Origin: Pseudomonadales bacterium
Lineage (GTDB): Bacteria > Pseudomonadota > Gammaproteobacteria > Pseudomonadales > UBA5518
Length of the DNA stretch: 64,000 bases
Assembly (NCBI GenBank): GCA_022072145.1
Contig: JAJVIG010000006.1
Location: 1 to 64,000, forward strand
Reading direction: 5' to 3'
Made by a program: the position numbers and the translations under genes. The stretch's first letter is position 1. Each line of letters opens with the position of its first letter. The notes under the pieces are model-generated. The model was not told where the DNA came from. It worked only from the letters and a program-made list of their open reading frames with translations, and ran no database searches. Positions 16,089-27,637 of this stretch are shown here, piece by piece.

Positions 16089-18071
16089 TCAGTGCACGTC
16101 CTTCCAGTACTCGCGATTCAGCAGGTACGAGAAGAAACCGAACACAACGATGAACAGCAGCACGTACACGCCGAGACGCTTGCGCTCCAGAGCCATCGGC
16201 TCCGCGACGTAGGCGAGGAAGTTGGTCAGGTCGGCGGCGACCGTGTCGAACTCCGCGCTGGTCATGCTCCCTGCCTGCGCCACCGCGAGGGTCGCGCACT
16301 TGTGCTCGCCTTCGGCCACGCACTCCTGCAGCCCCTGCAGTTCGATCATGGCGTGCGGCATCGCGACGTCGGCGAACACGCGGTTGTTGACCCCCCAAGG
16401 ACGTCCCGGCGAATCGTCACGGTAGAAATTGCGCAGGTACGTATAGACCCACTCCGGCTGGCGTGCGCGCGAGATCAGCGTGAGATCGGGCGGCGGCGCG
16501 CCGAACCACTTTTTCGCCAGCGGCACCGGCATCGCGTTCTGCATCAGTTCGCCGATCTTGGTGTCGTCGAAGATCAGGTTCTGCTCCGCCAGTTCGAGCG
16601 GGATTCCCAGATCGAGCGCGGTACGCTCGTAGCGCGCGTGCTTCAGCGAGTGACAGCCCATGCAGTAGTTCATGTAGTACTTGGCGCCGCGCTGCAGCGA
16701 CGCCTTGTCCTCGAGGTCGACCTGGAACGAATCGCAGGGAATCGTCCCGCAGTCGAACGCGGATTCGGCACCCACTGCCTTCAGGGGCAGGAATGCCAGC
16801 AGCCCGACCAGCACCAGCGCGCCGACGAACTTCACCGGACCGATGCCGCCGTCCATCGTGACGCGTGCCGGCTCGGGCTTCGTCTTCTCCATGCGGGTGT
16901 AGAACGGCATCAGCAGGAAGAACGCGAAGTAGAGGACCGTGCACACCTGTGCCAGCGCGGTACGCGCCGGGGTCGGTGCCTTGACGCCGAGCACACCGAG
17001 GATGATGAACGAGGCCGCGAAGATCACGATCGCCGCGCGGCTCAGCGCGCCCTTGTAGCGGATCGACTTGACCGGGCTGCGGTCCAGCCACGGCAGCACG
17101 AACATGATCGCGATCGCGCCCGCCATCACCACGAAGCCGCCGAACTTGTCCGGCACCGCGCGCAGCATCGAGTAGAAGGGCGTGTAGTACCACACCGGCG
17201 CGATATGGGCGGGGGTCTTCAGCGGGTCGGCGTGCTCGAAGTTCGCGTATTCGAGGAAGTAGCCGCCCATCTCGGGGAAGAAGAACAGGATGGTGCAGAA
17301 AACGAACAGGAACACCGAGACGCCGACCAGGTCGTGCACGGTGTAGTACGGATGGAACGCCACGCCGTCGAGCGGCACGCCGTTGGCGTCCTTGTTCTTC
17401 TTGATCTCGACGCCGTCGGGATTGTTCGAGCCGACTTCGTGCAGCGCCAGGATGTGCAGCAGCACGAGCGCGAGCAGGATGATCGGCACCGCCACCACGT
17501 GCAGCGCGAAGAAGCGGTTGAGCGTGATACCGGAGATCAGGTAGTCACCGCGGATCCACTGCACGATGTCCTCGCCGAAGTACGGAATCGCGCCGAACAG
17601 CGAGATGATCACCTGCGCGCCCCAGTACGACATCTGGCCCCATGGCAGCACGTAGCCGAGGAAACCCTCGGCCATCAGCGCGAGGTAGATCGCCATGCCG
17701 AAGATCCACACCAGTTCGCGCGGCTTGCGGTACGAGCCGTACAGCAGTCCGCGGAACATGTGCAGGTAGACCACGGCAAAGAACGCCGAGGCGCCGGTGG
17801 AGTGCATGTAGCGGATCAGCCAGCCGTACTCGACGTCGCGCATGATGTACTCGACCGACGCGAAGGCACGCTCGCCCGAGGGCTCGAAGCTCATCGTCAG
17901 CCAGACGCCGGTGAGCAGCTGGTTGACCAGCACCAGCAGCGACAGCACGCCGAAGAAGAACCAGAAGTTGAAGTTCTTGGGCGCGTAGTACTTGCCCATG
18001 TGGGTGTCCCACGCGCGCATGATCGGCAGACGCGCATCGACCCAGTCCCGCAGACCAATCAGCCAGTTCAT
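16089..18071 (-). CDS. fbcH: Fused cytochrome b - cytochrome c1 of the bc1 complex (FbcH-like)
   Basis: Encodes two subunits of ubiquinol:cytochrome c reductase as one 660-residue polyprotein. Residues 1 to about 425 are cytochrome b with the usual helices, the haem ligand histidines in RYMHSTGA, YLHMFRG, FFALHVVAV and LLHILALHE, and the Qo-site motif PVWY. After the last b helix comes a basic/hydrophobic segment (KFVGALVLVGLLAFLPLKA, cleavage-like VGA-ES), then cytochrome c1 with the haem c site CMGCH, Met-ligand region DVAMPHAM and the C-terminal anchor ending YLLNREYWKDVH. The frame is continuous, with no stop or ATG-led gap between parts. Processing into b and c1 is known for the Bradyrhizobium FbcH fusion and is inferred here. 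Starts 1 nt overlapping petA. Confidence 0.95.
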   Translation of the reverse strand: MNWLIGLRDWVDARLPIMRAWDTHMGKYYAPKNFNFWFFFGVLSLLVLVNQLLTGVWLTMSFEPSGERAFASVEYIMRDVEYGWLIRYMHSTGASAFFAVVYLHMFRGLLYGSYRKPRELVWIFGMAIYLALMAEGFLGYVLPWGQMSYWGAQVIISLFGAIPYFGEDIVQWIRGDYLISGITLNRFFALHVVAVPIILLALVLLHILALHEVGSNNPDGVEIKKNKDANGVPLDGVAFHPYYTVHDLVGVSVFLFVFCTILFFFPEMGGYFLEYANFEHADPLKTPAHIAPVWYYTPFYSMLRAVPDKFGGFVVMAGAIAIMFVLPWLDRSPVKSIRYKGALSRAAIVIFAASFIILGVLGVKAPTPARTALAQVCTVLYFAFFLLMPFYTRMEKTKPEPARVTMDGGIGPVKFVGALVLVGLLAFLPLKAVGAESAFDCGTIPCDSFQVDLEDKASLQRGAKYYMNYCMGCHSLKHARYERTALDLGIPLELAEQNLIFDDTKIGELMQNAMPVPLAKKWFGAPPPDLTLISRARQPEWVYTYLRNFYRDDSPGRPWGVNNRVFADVAMPHAMIELQGLQECVAEGEHKCATLAVAQAGSMTSAEFDTVAADLTNFLAYVAEPMALERKRLGVYVLLFIVVFGFFSYLLNREYWKDVH

Positions 18072-18673
18072 TACGCGGTCTCCTGATCAACGCCGATTAC
18101 CAGAACCTTGTCCCCCTCGTAGCTGTGCGGCGGCACCTCGAGGTTGGTCGGGGCCGGCACGCCCTGGAAGACGCGGCCCGCGAGGTCGAACTTGGAGCCG
18201 TGGCACGGACAGAAGAAGCCGCCCAGCCAGTCGTCGCCACCGAGGTCGGCGGCGCCCACGTCGGGCCGGTACTTCGGCGCGCAGCCGAGGTGCGTGCACA
18301 GGCCCACCAGCACGAGGTACTCGGGGCGGATCGAACGCTGCGCGGCATCGACGTAGCCGGGTTGCAGCGACTCCTCGGACTGCGGATCGCGCAGCACACC
18401 GAGCAGTTTCTGGTTCGCGAGCGATGCCAGCGATTCCTCGGTGCGGCGCACCACGTAGACCGGCTTGCCGCGCCACTCGACGACGATCATCTGTCCGGGT
18501 TCGAGCTTGCTGATATCGGCCTTCACGGGTGCGCCCGCGGCCCGTGCCTTCGCGCTGGGATTCCAGGAGGCCACGAACGGCACCGCGACGCCGACGACGC
18601 CGGCCGCACCCACCACCGAGGTGGCGGCGGTCAGGAACTGCCGTCTCCTCTTGTTAACGCCTTGATTGCTCAC
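18071..18673 (-). CDS. petA: Rieske iron-sulfur subunit of the bc1 complex
   Basis: Membrane-anchored [2Fe-2S] protein taking the first electron from ubiquinol. 200 residues from a GTG at 18671-18673 (VSNQGVNKRRRQFL). The twin-arginine-type start RRRQFLTAA precedes an uncleaved hydrophobic anchor. Cluster-binding motifs are CTHLGC and CPCHGS, both complete with Cys and His ligands, separated by a loop containing GADLGGDDWLGG. It is the first gene of the two-gene bc1 operon and overlaps the fused b/c1 gene by one base. Confidence 0.96.
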   Translation of the reverse strand: MSNQGVNKRRRQFLTAATSVVGAAGVVGVAVPFVASWNPSAKARAAGAPVKADISKLEPGQMIVVEWRGKPVYVVRRTEESLASLANQKLLGVLRDPQSEESLQPGYVDAAQRSIRPEYLVLVGLCTHLGCAPKYRPDVGAADLGGDDWLGGFFCPCHGSKFDLAGRVFQGVPAPTNLEVPPHSYEGDKVLVIGVDQETA

Positions 18674-18738
18674 GAGGGGAAGTCTCCGATCCTGGATGGA
18701 CGCAACACCGTGTGACCCGGTGAATTTTTGCGGGCGGA

Positions 18739-18767
18739 ATGCTAAAGAAAAACCGTGCTGCTTACAA
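18739..18767 (-). promoter_or_regulatory. Promoter of the bc1 operon
   Basis: Minus strand TTGTAA (18762-18767), 17-bp spacer, TAGCAT (18739-18744). The spacer and flanks are locally AT-rich. It would give a leader of about 60 nt before the Rieske GTG. Confidence 0.6.
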
Positions 18768-18828
18768 GGAATCCGCGGCCCGCCGCGGTGGTAGTTGTTG
18801 CCGCCCGGCGCGCGGCAGGCAGACGGCA

Positions 18829-18860
18829 AGACGCCCGGGCCGTTGCCGGACCGGGCGTCT
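18829..18860 (-). terminator. Hairpin downstream of rpsI
   Basis: AGACGCCCGG and CCGGGCGTCT form a perfect 10-bp stem with a 12-nt loop about 40 nt after the rpsI stop on the minus strand. Only a short U pair follows, so it is a hairpin-type end of the ribosomal message with imperfect terminator features. Confidence 0.55.
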
Positions 18861-18899
18861 GCGGACACGGGACTCCCGCCACGCGGGCGGGGAGCCGGA

Positions 18900-19292
18900 T
18901 CAGCGCTTCGAGTACTGCGGACGCTTGCGCGCCTTGCGCAGGCCGACCTTCTTGCGCTCGACCTCGCGCGCGTCGCGGGTCACGTACCCCTGCTGGCGCA
19001 GCGTCGGCTTCAGCGTCTCGTCGAACTCGATCAGCGCGCGCGTGATGCCGTGACGGATCGCGCCGGCCTGGCCGAAGCTGCCGCCGCCGGCCACCGAAAC
19101 CTGCACGTCGAACTTCTCGCCCATGCCCACCAGCTCCAGCGGCTGGCGCACGATCATGCGCGCGACCTCACGGCCGAAATACTGATCCAGCGGGCGGTCG
19201 TTGATCGAGATGCTGCCGCGTCCCTGCCGGAGGAATACCCGGGCAGTGGCGGTCTTGCGTCGTCCGGTTCCGTAATACTGCGTGGCTGCCAT
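18900..19292 (-). CDS. rpsI: Ribosomal protein uS9
   Basis: Component of the 30S head whose C-terminal tail contacts the P-site tRNA. 130 residues, the usual bacterial length. The N terminus [15 protein letters not shown] and the C-terminal [17 protein letters not shown] are diagnostic; the last residues SKR are the tRNA-contacting tail. It follows rplM by 13 nt in the universal rplM-rpsI operon. Confidence 0.98.
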   Translation of the reverse strand: MAATQYYGTGRRKTATARVFLRQGRGSISINDRPLDQYFGREVARMIVRQPLELVGMGEKFDVQVSVAGGGSFGQAGAIRHGITRALIEFDETLKPTLRQQGYVTRDAREVERKKVGLRKARKRPQYSKR

Positions 19293-19305
19293 GTGTGCGT
19301 TCCAG

Positions 19306-19734
19306 TCAGAGCTCGAGTGCCTTCGGTTGCTGCGCCGCGTGCGGATGCTCGCTGCCGGCGTAGACCTTCAGTTTGCGCGCCATCGCGCGACCGAGCGGGT
19401 TCTTCGGCAGCATGCCGCGGACCGCCGTCTCGATCGCCTGCTCCGGCGCCTTCTCGATCAGCTTCTCGAAGCTGATCGACTTGAGGCCGCCGGGATAGCC
19501 GGTGTGGTGGTGGTAGATCTTGGACCTGGCCTTGTCGCCGGTCACGCGCACCTTGGCGGCGTTCACCACGACGATGTAGTCGCCGGTGTCGGTGTGCGGC
19601 GTGAACTCGGGCTTGTGCTTGCCGCGCAGGCGCGAGGCGATCTCGCTGGCCATGCGACCCAGCGTCTTGCCGCTGGCATCGACGACGTACCACGACTGCT
19701 CGACGCTGCCCGGTTTGGCGGAATATGTCTTCAT
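19306..19734 (-). CDS. rplM: Ribosomal protein uL13
   Basis: Early-assembling 50S protein. 142 residues, identical in length to E. coli L13, when started at the ATG of [15 protein letters not shown]. Conserved blocks: [39 protein letters not shown] and [11 protein letters not shown]. The frame is open upstream of this ATG but has no similarity there. First gene of the rplM-rpsI operon. Confidence 0.98.
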   Translation of the reverse strand: MKTYSAKPGSVEQSWYVVDASGKTLGRMASEIASRLRGKHKPEFTPHTDTGDYIVVVNAAKVRVTGDKARSKIYHHHTGYPGGLKSISFEKLIEKAPEQAIETAVRGMLPKNPLGRAMARKLKVYAGSEHPHAAQQPKALEL

Positions 19735-19775
19735 CTGCAAGCCTCGACGGGTTAAGTGCCCGGAAAAGGGGGCGA

Positions 19776-19805
19776 ATCTTACACCACGGTTTCCTGCCGC
19801 CACAA
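19776..19805 (-). promoter_or_regulatory. Promoter of rplM-rpsI
   Basis: Minus strand TTGTGG (19800-19805), 18-bp spacer, TAAGAT (19776-19781), giving a leader of about 35 nt. The position between zapE and rplM and the reasonable box matches support it. Confidence 0.6.
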
Positions 19806-19823
19806 GTTCGATGGCGGGAATTT

Positions 19824-20915
19824 TCACGCGCGGTGGGCACGCGCCAGGTAGTCGTGCGACTGCATCTCCATCAGGCGGCTCACGGTGCGCTGGAACTCGA
19901 AACCGAGACGTCCGCCGGCATACAGTTCGGCCAGCGGCGCCGCGGCCGAGAGCACGAGCTTCACGTTGCGATCGTAGAACTCGTCGACGAGATTGATGAA
20001 ACGCCGCGCCTGGTCGTCCTTCTCGGCGGTGAACACCGGCACCCCGCCGACCAGCACCGCGTGGAACTCGCGCGCGAGTTCGATGTAGTCGTTCTGGCTG
20101 CGCGGCCCGTCGCACAGTTCGTCGAAATCGAACCACACCACGTCGTCGGCGCAGTAGCGGGTGCGGATCGGTCGACCCTCGATCTCGAGCACGCGCCCCA
20201 CCACCGGCTGTTCCGGAGCCAGGCTGTCGAAGCTGCGCATAAGGCTCTGCTCGGCGGCCTCGTCGAGCGGGCAGTGGAAGAGCTCGGCCTGTTCGAGCAG
20301 GCGCAGTCGGTGATCGATGCCGCCGTCGACGTTCAACACGCGCGTGTGCTGCTTGATCATCGCGATCGCCGGCAGGAAACGCGCCCGCTGCAGCCCGTCA
20401 CGGTAGAGGTCGTCGGGGGCGACGTTCGAGGTGGCGACCAGCGTCACGCCGCGCGCGAACAGTTCCTCGAACAGCCCGGCGAGCAGCATCGCGTCGGTGA
20501 TGTCGGAGACGAAGAACTCGTCGAAGCACAGCAGTCGCGCCTCGGCCGCGATGCGCGCCCCGATCAGCCGCAGCGGGTCCTTCTCGCCGGCGCAATCGCG
20601 CAGTTCGCGATGCACGCGCTGCATGAAGCGGTGGAAATGCGTGCGCAGCCGGCTCCCGAACGGGATGCCCTCGTAGAACAGGTCCATCAGGTGCGTCTTG
20701 CCGCGCCCGACGCCGCCCCACAGATAGAGCCCGGTCACTGCTTCGGGCGCCGCGCGGCCGAGGCGCGCGGCGAGGCGGCGCAACGGGCCGCCGGCGCGCG
20801 CGGCGGCGAGTTCGTCGTGCACGCGCTGCAGTTCGTGCACCGCGCGCTCCTGCGCGGGATCGTGCACGAATCCCGGCCGTTGCAGTTCCGCGCGATAACG
20901 TTCGACCGGACCCAT
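19824..20915 (-). CDS. zapE: ZapE, AFG1-type division-associated ATPase
   Basis: AAA+-like ATPase that in E. coli binds FtsZ and is needed for division under stress. 363 residues from the ATG of MGPVERYR, which has a strong ribosome site (GGAGGGAT); the frame is open further upstream without a better start. Walker A is [11 protein letters not shown] (about residue 70) and Walker B is [11 protein letters not shown]. The AFG1 blocks [14 protein letters not shown]-like [12 protein letters not shown] and [13 protein letters not shown] are present. It lies upstream of, and in the same direction as, rplM but with its own spacing. Confidence 0.94.
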   Translation of the reverse strand: MGPVERYRAELQRPGFVHDPAQERAVHELQRVHDELAAARAGGPLRRLAARLGRAAPEAVTGLYLWGGVGRGKTHLMDLFYEGIPFGSRLRTHFHRFMQRVHRELRDCAGEKDPLRLIGARIAAEARLLCFDEFFVSDITDAMLLAGLFEELFARGVTLVATSNVAPDDLYRDGLQRARFLPAIAMIKQHTRVLNVDGGIDHRLRLLEQAELFHCPLDEAAEQSLMRSFDSLAPEQPVVGRVLEIEGRPIRTRYCADDVVWFDFDELCDGPRSQNDYIELAREFHAVLVGGVPVFTAEKDDQARRFINLVDEFYDRNVKLVLSAAAPLAELYAGGRLGFEFQRTVSRLMEMQSHDYLARAHRA

Positions 20916-21212
20916 ATCCCTCCGCCGCCTTGCGATCACCCGTTCCGGAGCGCTGCGCAATGTATAGACGCGCCGTCGCGGCTGCAACGGGTGCAGCACC
21001 ACCTCCGCATCGCCGTGCCGACTTGCGGCGGCGGGTTCACACCAGTGGGCGTACGCCGCAGGCCCAGCGTTCGAGCCTGCACCGAAGGGACGCCGGTCCA
21101 GCGCCCGAGGCGCCTGTTGCGACCGCCTCGGCAGAGGACGCGCCTACCTGCCGTCGGGCATAGTCGCTATACTCGTGCGCGCCACCACCGCCTTAGCAAC
21201 GGGAGCTTCAGG
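20916..21212. other. Divergent intergenic region zapE / zapG
   Basis: 297 bp between divergent genes. On the minus strand CTGCAA-complement TTGCAG (20982-20987), a short 15-bp spacer and TATACA (20961-20966) could be a zapE promoter. On the plus strand TATACT (21168-21173) lies about 40 bp upstream of the zapG start, without a clear -35. Nothing coding was recognised. Confidence 0.4.
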
Positions 21213-21665
21213 TTGTTCAGTTCCGCTGCCTTCTGGATCACCGCACTGGCCTGCCTCGCCGCCGGATGTGTCGCCGGCTGGCTGCTGCGGCGCGCCTTCG
21301 ACCCGACCGAGCAGCGCCAGCGCGAGCTCGAACGGCGGCTGCACGACAGCGAGCTCGCGCTGCACGACTACCGCGCACGGGTCAGCGAGCACTTCCGCGG
21401 CACCGCCGAGCGCGTCAACCGGCTTACCGACGACTACCGCGAGTTGCACCAGCATCTCTCCGGCGGCGCGCTCGATCTGTGCGACACGGCAGAGCCGGGC
21501 AGCGCGCCGCTGCTGACCGGACTCGGCGGCGCGACGGCGGCCGTCGCGCCCGCCGCGGCGCTCACCGCCGTGAACCCCCCGCTCGATTACGCACCGCGCA
21601 GCTCGCCGGACGCGCCCGGGATGCTGAACGAGGAGTACGGACTGGACCGCGCGCATGGCGCCTGA
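21213..21665 (+). CDS. zapG: ZapG/YhcB-like DUF1043 membrane protein
   Basis: Single-pass inner-membrane protein of the YhcB (DUF1043) family, linked to division and envelope coordination in E. coli. 150 residues from a TTG at 21213-21215 with a GGGAGC ribosome site; no ATG is available at the N terminus. One membrane helix (about residues 6-24, AFWITALACLAAGCVAGWLL), then a charged coiled coil (EQRQRELERRLHDSELALHDYRA region) and the YHcB signature VSEHFRGTAERVNRLTDDYR. The C-terminal 60 residues are Ala/Pro-rich and end in NEEYGLDRAHGA. Followed after 30 nt by the DegS-like protease. Confidence 0.86.
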   Translation: MFSSAAFWITALACLAAGCVAGWLLRRAFDPTEQRQRELERRLHDSELALHDYRARVSEHFRGTAERVNRLTDDYRELHQHLSGGALDLCDTAEPGSAPLLTGLGGATAAVAPAAALTAVNPPLDYAPRSSPDAPGMLNEEYGLDRAHGA

Positions 21666-21695
21666 GCGCGCCCGCCCGCGGCGCTGGAGCGCACC

Positions 21696-22805
21696 GTGCT
21701 GAAACGGCTGCAGGGTCTGGGGTGGCCGGTCGCCACCGGCCTGCTGGCAGCACTGCTGATCACCCAGACACTGCATTACCGTGAACGCACCACGCCGCGC
21801 GACACCGCGAGCGCGACACCGGGCGCGACGTTCTCGTACGCGCAGGCCGTCCGCCGTGCGACGCCGGCCGTGGTGAACGTCTATACCCGCACGGTCGTGC
21901 GCCGTCCCTACCACCCGCTGCTCGACGAGCCGCTGTTCCAGCGTCTGTTCAACCGCAGCGGGGCGCCGCAGCGCGAGCGCATCCAGCGCAGCCTCGGCTC
22001 GGGCGTGATCATGACCCCGGACGGCTACATCCTGACCAACAACCACGTCATTCGCGACGCGAGCGAGATCCTCGTACTGCTCGCCGACGGGCGCGAGGCG
22101 ATGGCCCAGGTGATCGGCAGCGACCCCGACACCGATCTCGCGGTGCTCGACATCGATCTGCCCGACCTGCAGCCGATCACGGTCGGCGACCCCGACGCCG
22201 CCGAGGCGGGCGACGTGGTGCTCGCCATCGGCAACCCGTACGGCTTCGGCCAGAGCGTCTCGCAGGGCATCATCAGCGCCACCGGCAGGTACGGGCTGCA
22301 GTTGAATACCTACGAGAACTACCTGCAGACCGACGCCGCGATCAACCCGGGCAACTCCGGCGGCGCGCTGCTCGATGTGCGAGGCGACCTGCTCGGCATC
22401 AACACCGCGATCTACTCGCGCAGCGGCGGCTCGCAGGGCATCGGGCTGGCGATCCCCGCCGACTACGCGATCAAGGCGCTGCGCGACATCGTCGAGCACG
22501 GACAGGTGGTGCGCGGCTGGCTCGGCGTGGAGGTGCAGCCGCTGCCCGCGCGGGTGACCTCTGCCCAGGGCGCCCAGACCGGCGTGGTGGTGAGCGACGT
22601 GGAACCAGGCAGCCCCGCGCAAATCGCCGGCGTACAGCCCGGGGACATCCTGCTCACGCTGAACGAAACGCCGACCAGCCAGGGACGCAATGCGATGTAC
22701 CGCATCCTGCTGATGGCACCGGGTGACGAGTTCCGGCTGACGGTGTGGCGCGACGGCGCCACCGAGGAACTGCACGGCCGACTCGGACAGCGCCCCGCGC
22801 GCTAG
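21696..22805 (+). CDS. algW: AlgW/DegS-type periplasmic serine protease
   Basis: Inner-membrane-anchored HtrA protease that in Pseudomonas (AlgW) and E. coli (DegS) starts envelope-stress signalling by cutting the anti-sigma factor. 369 residues from a GTG. One N-terminal membrane helix (about 10-26), trypsin-like domain with triad His117 (TNNHVI), Asp147 (DTDLAVLD) and Ser221 (NPGNSGGA), then a single PDZ domain (VRGWLGVEV to the end). A single PDZ and a membrane anchor fit DegS/AlgW rather than DegP. Adjacent to hisC as in Pseudomonas. Confidence 0.92.
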   Translation: MLKRLQGLGWPVATGLLAALLITQTLHYRERTTPRDTASATPGATFSYAQAVRRATPAVVNVYTRTVVRRPYHPLLDEPLFQRLFNRSGAPQRERIQRSLGSGVIMTPDGYILTNNHVIRDASEILVLLADGREAMAQVIGSDPDTDLAVLDIDLPDLQPITVGDPDAAEAGDVVLAIGNPYGFGQSVSQGIISATGRYGLQLNTYENYLQTDAAINPGNSGGALLDVRGDLLGINTAIYSRSGGSQGIGLAIPADYAIKALRDIVEHGQVVRGWLGVEVQPLPARVTSAQGAQTGVVVSDVEPGSPAQIAGVQPGDILLTLNETPTSQGRNAMYRILLMAPGDEFRLTVWRDGATEELHGRLGQRPAR

Positions 22806-22839
22806 CGACAGCTCCGCGCGCCGTCAGGGCCGCGCCGGG

Positions 22840-23937
22840 CTAGCCCTCCAGCGCCGCGTCGAGCGCCTGCAGCATGCGCGTGTTCTCCGCGGGAGTGCCC
22901 ACGGTCAGGCGCAGGCAACCGGCCAGCAGCGGATGCGAGCCGTCCAGACACTTCACCAGCACGCCGTGTTCACGCATGCGTTCATGCGTCGCGCGCGCGT
23001 CCGCCGCGCACAGCCTGACCAGCAGGAAGTTCGCCTCGCTGGGCCAGACCACGAGTCGCGGATCGGCAGCGAGCGCGGCGAACAGCCGCCCGCGCTCGGC
23101 GATCAGCGTCGTGGTCTGCTCGTGCAGTGCCGGATACTGCTCGAGCACCGCCTCGGCCGCCAGCTGGTTCAGCGTGCCGATGTTGTACGGCAGCCGCAGC
23201 TTGTCGAGCTCGGCGATCCAGCGCGGGTCGCCGAACAGCATGCCCAGACGCAACCCGGCCAGCCCCAGCTTCGACAGCGTGCGCATCACCAGTACGTTCG
23301 GATAGTGCGCGAGCAGGTCCGCCTGGTCACGCGAGGCGAACGGCAGGTACGCCTCGTCGATCACCACCAGCGCCTCGGCCGCCTCGATCAGCGCGCACAG
23401 CGCCTCCGGCGCGAAGATGTTGCCGGTCGGGTTGTTCGGGCAGGCCAGGAACACCACGCGTGGCCGGTGGGTGCGCAGCGCCTCCAGCATCGCGGGCACA
23501 TCGAGCGCGAAGTCAGGCGTGAGCGCCACTTCGTGGAACGGCACCCGCAGCCACTGGGCGATCAGGCGGAACATCACGAAGCTCGGCGCCGGCGCGAGCA
23601 CACCGTGCCCCGGCGTGGCGAGCGCGGCGATCAGGATCTGGATTATCTCGTCCGAGCCGTTGCCGAGCAGGATCTGCCAGCGCGGGTCGATGCCGAAGGT
23701 CTGGCGCAGGCGGGCGGTGAGCGCGCGTGCCTGCGGATCGGGGTAGCGGTTCAGTTCCACCGCACCGAGGCGCCGCACGAGTTCGTCCCGCGCGGCCCGC
23801 GGCAGCGGATAGGGGTTCTCCATCGCGTCGAGCTTCACCAGTCCGGCGGCATCGGCCACGTGGTAGGCCGCGGTGGCGCGCACGTCGGCGCGCACCAGCC
23901 GCTCCACCCAGCCGTCGGTGTGGTTGTCCGCGTTCAT
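22840..23937 (-). CDS. hisC: HisC, histidinol-phosphate aminotransferase
   Basis: PLP-dependent class I/II aminotransferase converting imidazole-acetol phosphate to histidinol phosphate. 365 residues from the ATG of MNADNHTDG, which overlaps the hisD stop by 4 nt. Visible motifs: [11 protein letters not shown] near the N terminus, LGNGSDEII, the CPNNPTGN substrate loop, VIDEAY (PLP aspartate) and the Schiff-base lysine in [14 protein letters not shown]. Convergent with algW; 34 nt lie between the stops. Confidence 0.96.
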   Translation of the reverse strand: MNADNHTDGWVERLVRADVRATAAYHVADAAGLVKLDAMENPYPLPRAARDELVRRLGAVELNRYPDPQARALTARLRQTFGIDPRWQILLGNGSDEIIQILIAALATPGHGVLAPAPSFVMFRLIAQWLRVPFHEVALTPDFALDVPAMLEALRTHRPRVVFLACPNNPTGNIFAPEALCALIEAAEALVVIDEAYLPFASRDQADLLAHYPNVLVMRTLSKLGLAGLRLGMLFGDPRWIAELDKLRLPYNIGTLNQLAAEAVLEQYPALHEQTTTLIAERGRLFAALAADPRLVVWPSEANFLLVRLCAADARATHERMREHGVLVKCLDGSHPLLAGCLRLTVGTPAENTRMLQALDAALEG

Positions 23938-25240
23938 GCGTCTTCTCCGTCCCCGTCCAGCCGCGCAGCGGCCGAGAGCGCATGCGCGTGCAGCGACTCC
24001 GCGCACGCGAGCACACGCGCCAGTTCGCCGAGCCGGCGCGCACCGGCCGGCGAACAGCCGATCAGCGAGCTGCGTTTCTGGAAGTCGGGCACGCCGAGCG
24101 GCGAGGCGAAGCGCGCGCTGCCGGAGGTGGGCAGCACGTGGCTGGGGCCTGCGCAGTAGTCGCCGATCGCCTCGGACGTGAAGCGGCCGAGGAAGATCGC
24201 GCCGGCGTGGCGTATGGCGCCGGCGAGCGCCTGCGGCTCGGCCACCGACAGCTCGAGGTGCTCCGGCGCGATGCGGTCGGCCACCTCGGCGGCCTGCGCC
24301 AGATCGCGCACGCGCACCAGCGCGCCGCGCCTGGCGAGCGAGGCGGCGATGATCGCGGAACGCTCCATCGACGGCAGCAGGCGCGCGATCGCCGCCTCGA
24401 CCCGATCGAGGAAGCCTTCGTCCGGGCTGATCAGGATCGACTGCGCGTCCTCGTCGTGCTCGGCCTGCGAGAACAGGTCGAGTGCGACCCAGTCCGGATC
24501 GGTGCCGCCGTCGCAGATCACCACGATCTCCGACGGCCCGGCGATCATGTCGATGCCGACCTCGCCGAACAGCTGTCGCTTCGCTTCGGCGACGTAGACG
24601 TTGCCGGGACCGACGATCTTGTCCACGCGCGGCACCGTGGCGGTACCCAGCGCGAGCGCCGCGACCGCCTGCGCGCCGCCGACGGTAAACACACGGTCGA
24701 CCCCGGCAACTGCGGCTGCCGCCAGCACCGCGTCGTTCAGTTCCCCGCCCGGAGCAGGGACCGCCATCACGATCTCGTCCACCCCGGCCACCCGGGCCGG
24801 AATCGCGTTCATCAGCACCGTCGACGGGTAGCTGGCCTTGCCGCCGGGAACGTAGATCCCGACCCGCGCCAGCGGCGTGATGCGCTGGCCGAGCAGGTTA
24901 CCGTCGGCGTCGTGGTACTGCCACGAGTCCTGGCGCTGGCGCTGGTGGTAGTCGGTGATGCGTGCAGCCGCTTCCTCCAGCGCCGTGCGCAGCGCCGGTG
25001 CGATCCGCGCCAGCGCCGCGGCACGCGCTGCGGCGTCGATTTCCAGCTCTGCCGCCGCTGTCAGCGCGCGCGCGTCGAAACGGTTCGTGTACTCGAGCAA
25101 TGCCGCGTCACGACGCGTACGCAGGTCCCCGACGATCGCCGCCACGCGCGCGGCGAGCCCGGGATCGCGCGCGGTCGCGACCGCGAGCAGCCCGGCCAGT
25201 TCGGCGTCGAAACCGGGCGCGGTGGCGTCGAGGCGGCGGA

Positions 25241-25244
<4 letters not shown>
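23934..25244 (-). CDS. hisD: HisD, histidinol dehydrogenase
   Basis: Zn-dependent NAD enzyme carrying out the last two steps of histidine synthesis. 436 residues from a GTG at 25242-25244 that overlaps the hisG stop as GTGA. Key segments: [42 protein letters not shown], the Zn/catalytic region [12 protein letters not shown], and [19 protein letters not shown]. The frame is open upstream but only as antisense-like low-complexity sequence. Confidence 0.96.
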
Positions 25245-27186
<1,942 letters not shown>

Positions 27187-27432
27187 TCAGCCGCGCCCGG
27201 CGGTGCGGCTTTCCGCGGCCGTCAGCGCCCGGATGTTCACCGCGTGCAGCGCGCCCGAGCGGATCGGCTCGGCCAGCGTGGCGTAGACCGCCTGCTGGCG
27301 CTTCAGCCGCGACATCCCCTCGAAAACATCGGCAACCACGGTCAGATCGATGTGATAGCCATCGCCGCCCACCGTGACCTCCGCCCCGGGAAGCCCTGCC
27401 ATCACCAGGTTCCTGATTCCTTCCGCGTTCAT
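27187..27432 (-). CDS. ibaG: IbaG, BolA-family protein
   Basis: Small BolA-like protein; E. coli IbaG is tied to acid stress and monothiol glutaredoxin/iron-sulfur partners. 81 residues from the ATG of [10 protein letters not shown]; an upstream in-frame extension to 27510 is low complexity. The BolA core is seen in [18 protein letters not shown] (the His being the likely cluster ligand) and [17 protein letters not shown]. It precedes murA by 18 nt and is divergent from kdsD. Confidence 0.92.
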   Translation of the reverse strand: MNAEGIRNLVMAGLPGAEVTVGGDGYHIDLTVVADVFEGMSRLKRQQAVYATLAEPIRSGALHAVNIRALTAAESRTAGRG

Positions 27433-27637
27433 GTCTCGCCCACCCTGCCTGCGCACGCCGGACCGCTCGCGTGCGGCCCGGCAAGGGCGGCACGTCGACG
27501 GGCACGGCATGGATTCCGGAAACGGGCTATGATACGCGCCCTACGGAAACCCAGTGAACAGCTGCTTACGTGACTTTCACCGCCAATCGCACGACCCCGG
27601 ACGCGCGCCGCCCCCCCCCGCATACCGGCAGGGCCCG

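Noticed and set aside
16780-16850. Frameshift or assembly artefact joining petB and petC
   Set aside because: The reading frame is continuous, both halves are complete, and the linker forms a sensible internal signal-like helix; an error would more likely break the frame. It remains worth resequencing, so it is listed as a finding.
27554-27637. GTG start for kdsD 28 codons upstream of the chosen ATG
   Set aside because: The extension is low complexity, passes through a 9-C run and exceeds the family length; the ATG at 27638 gives the exact E. coli length of 328 residues.
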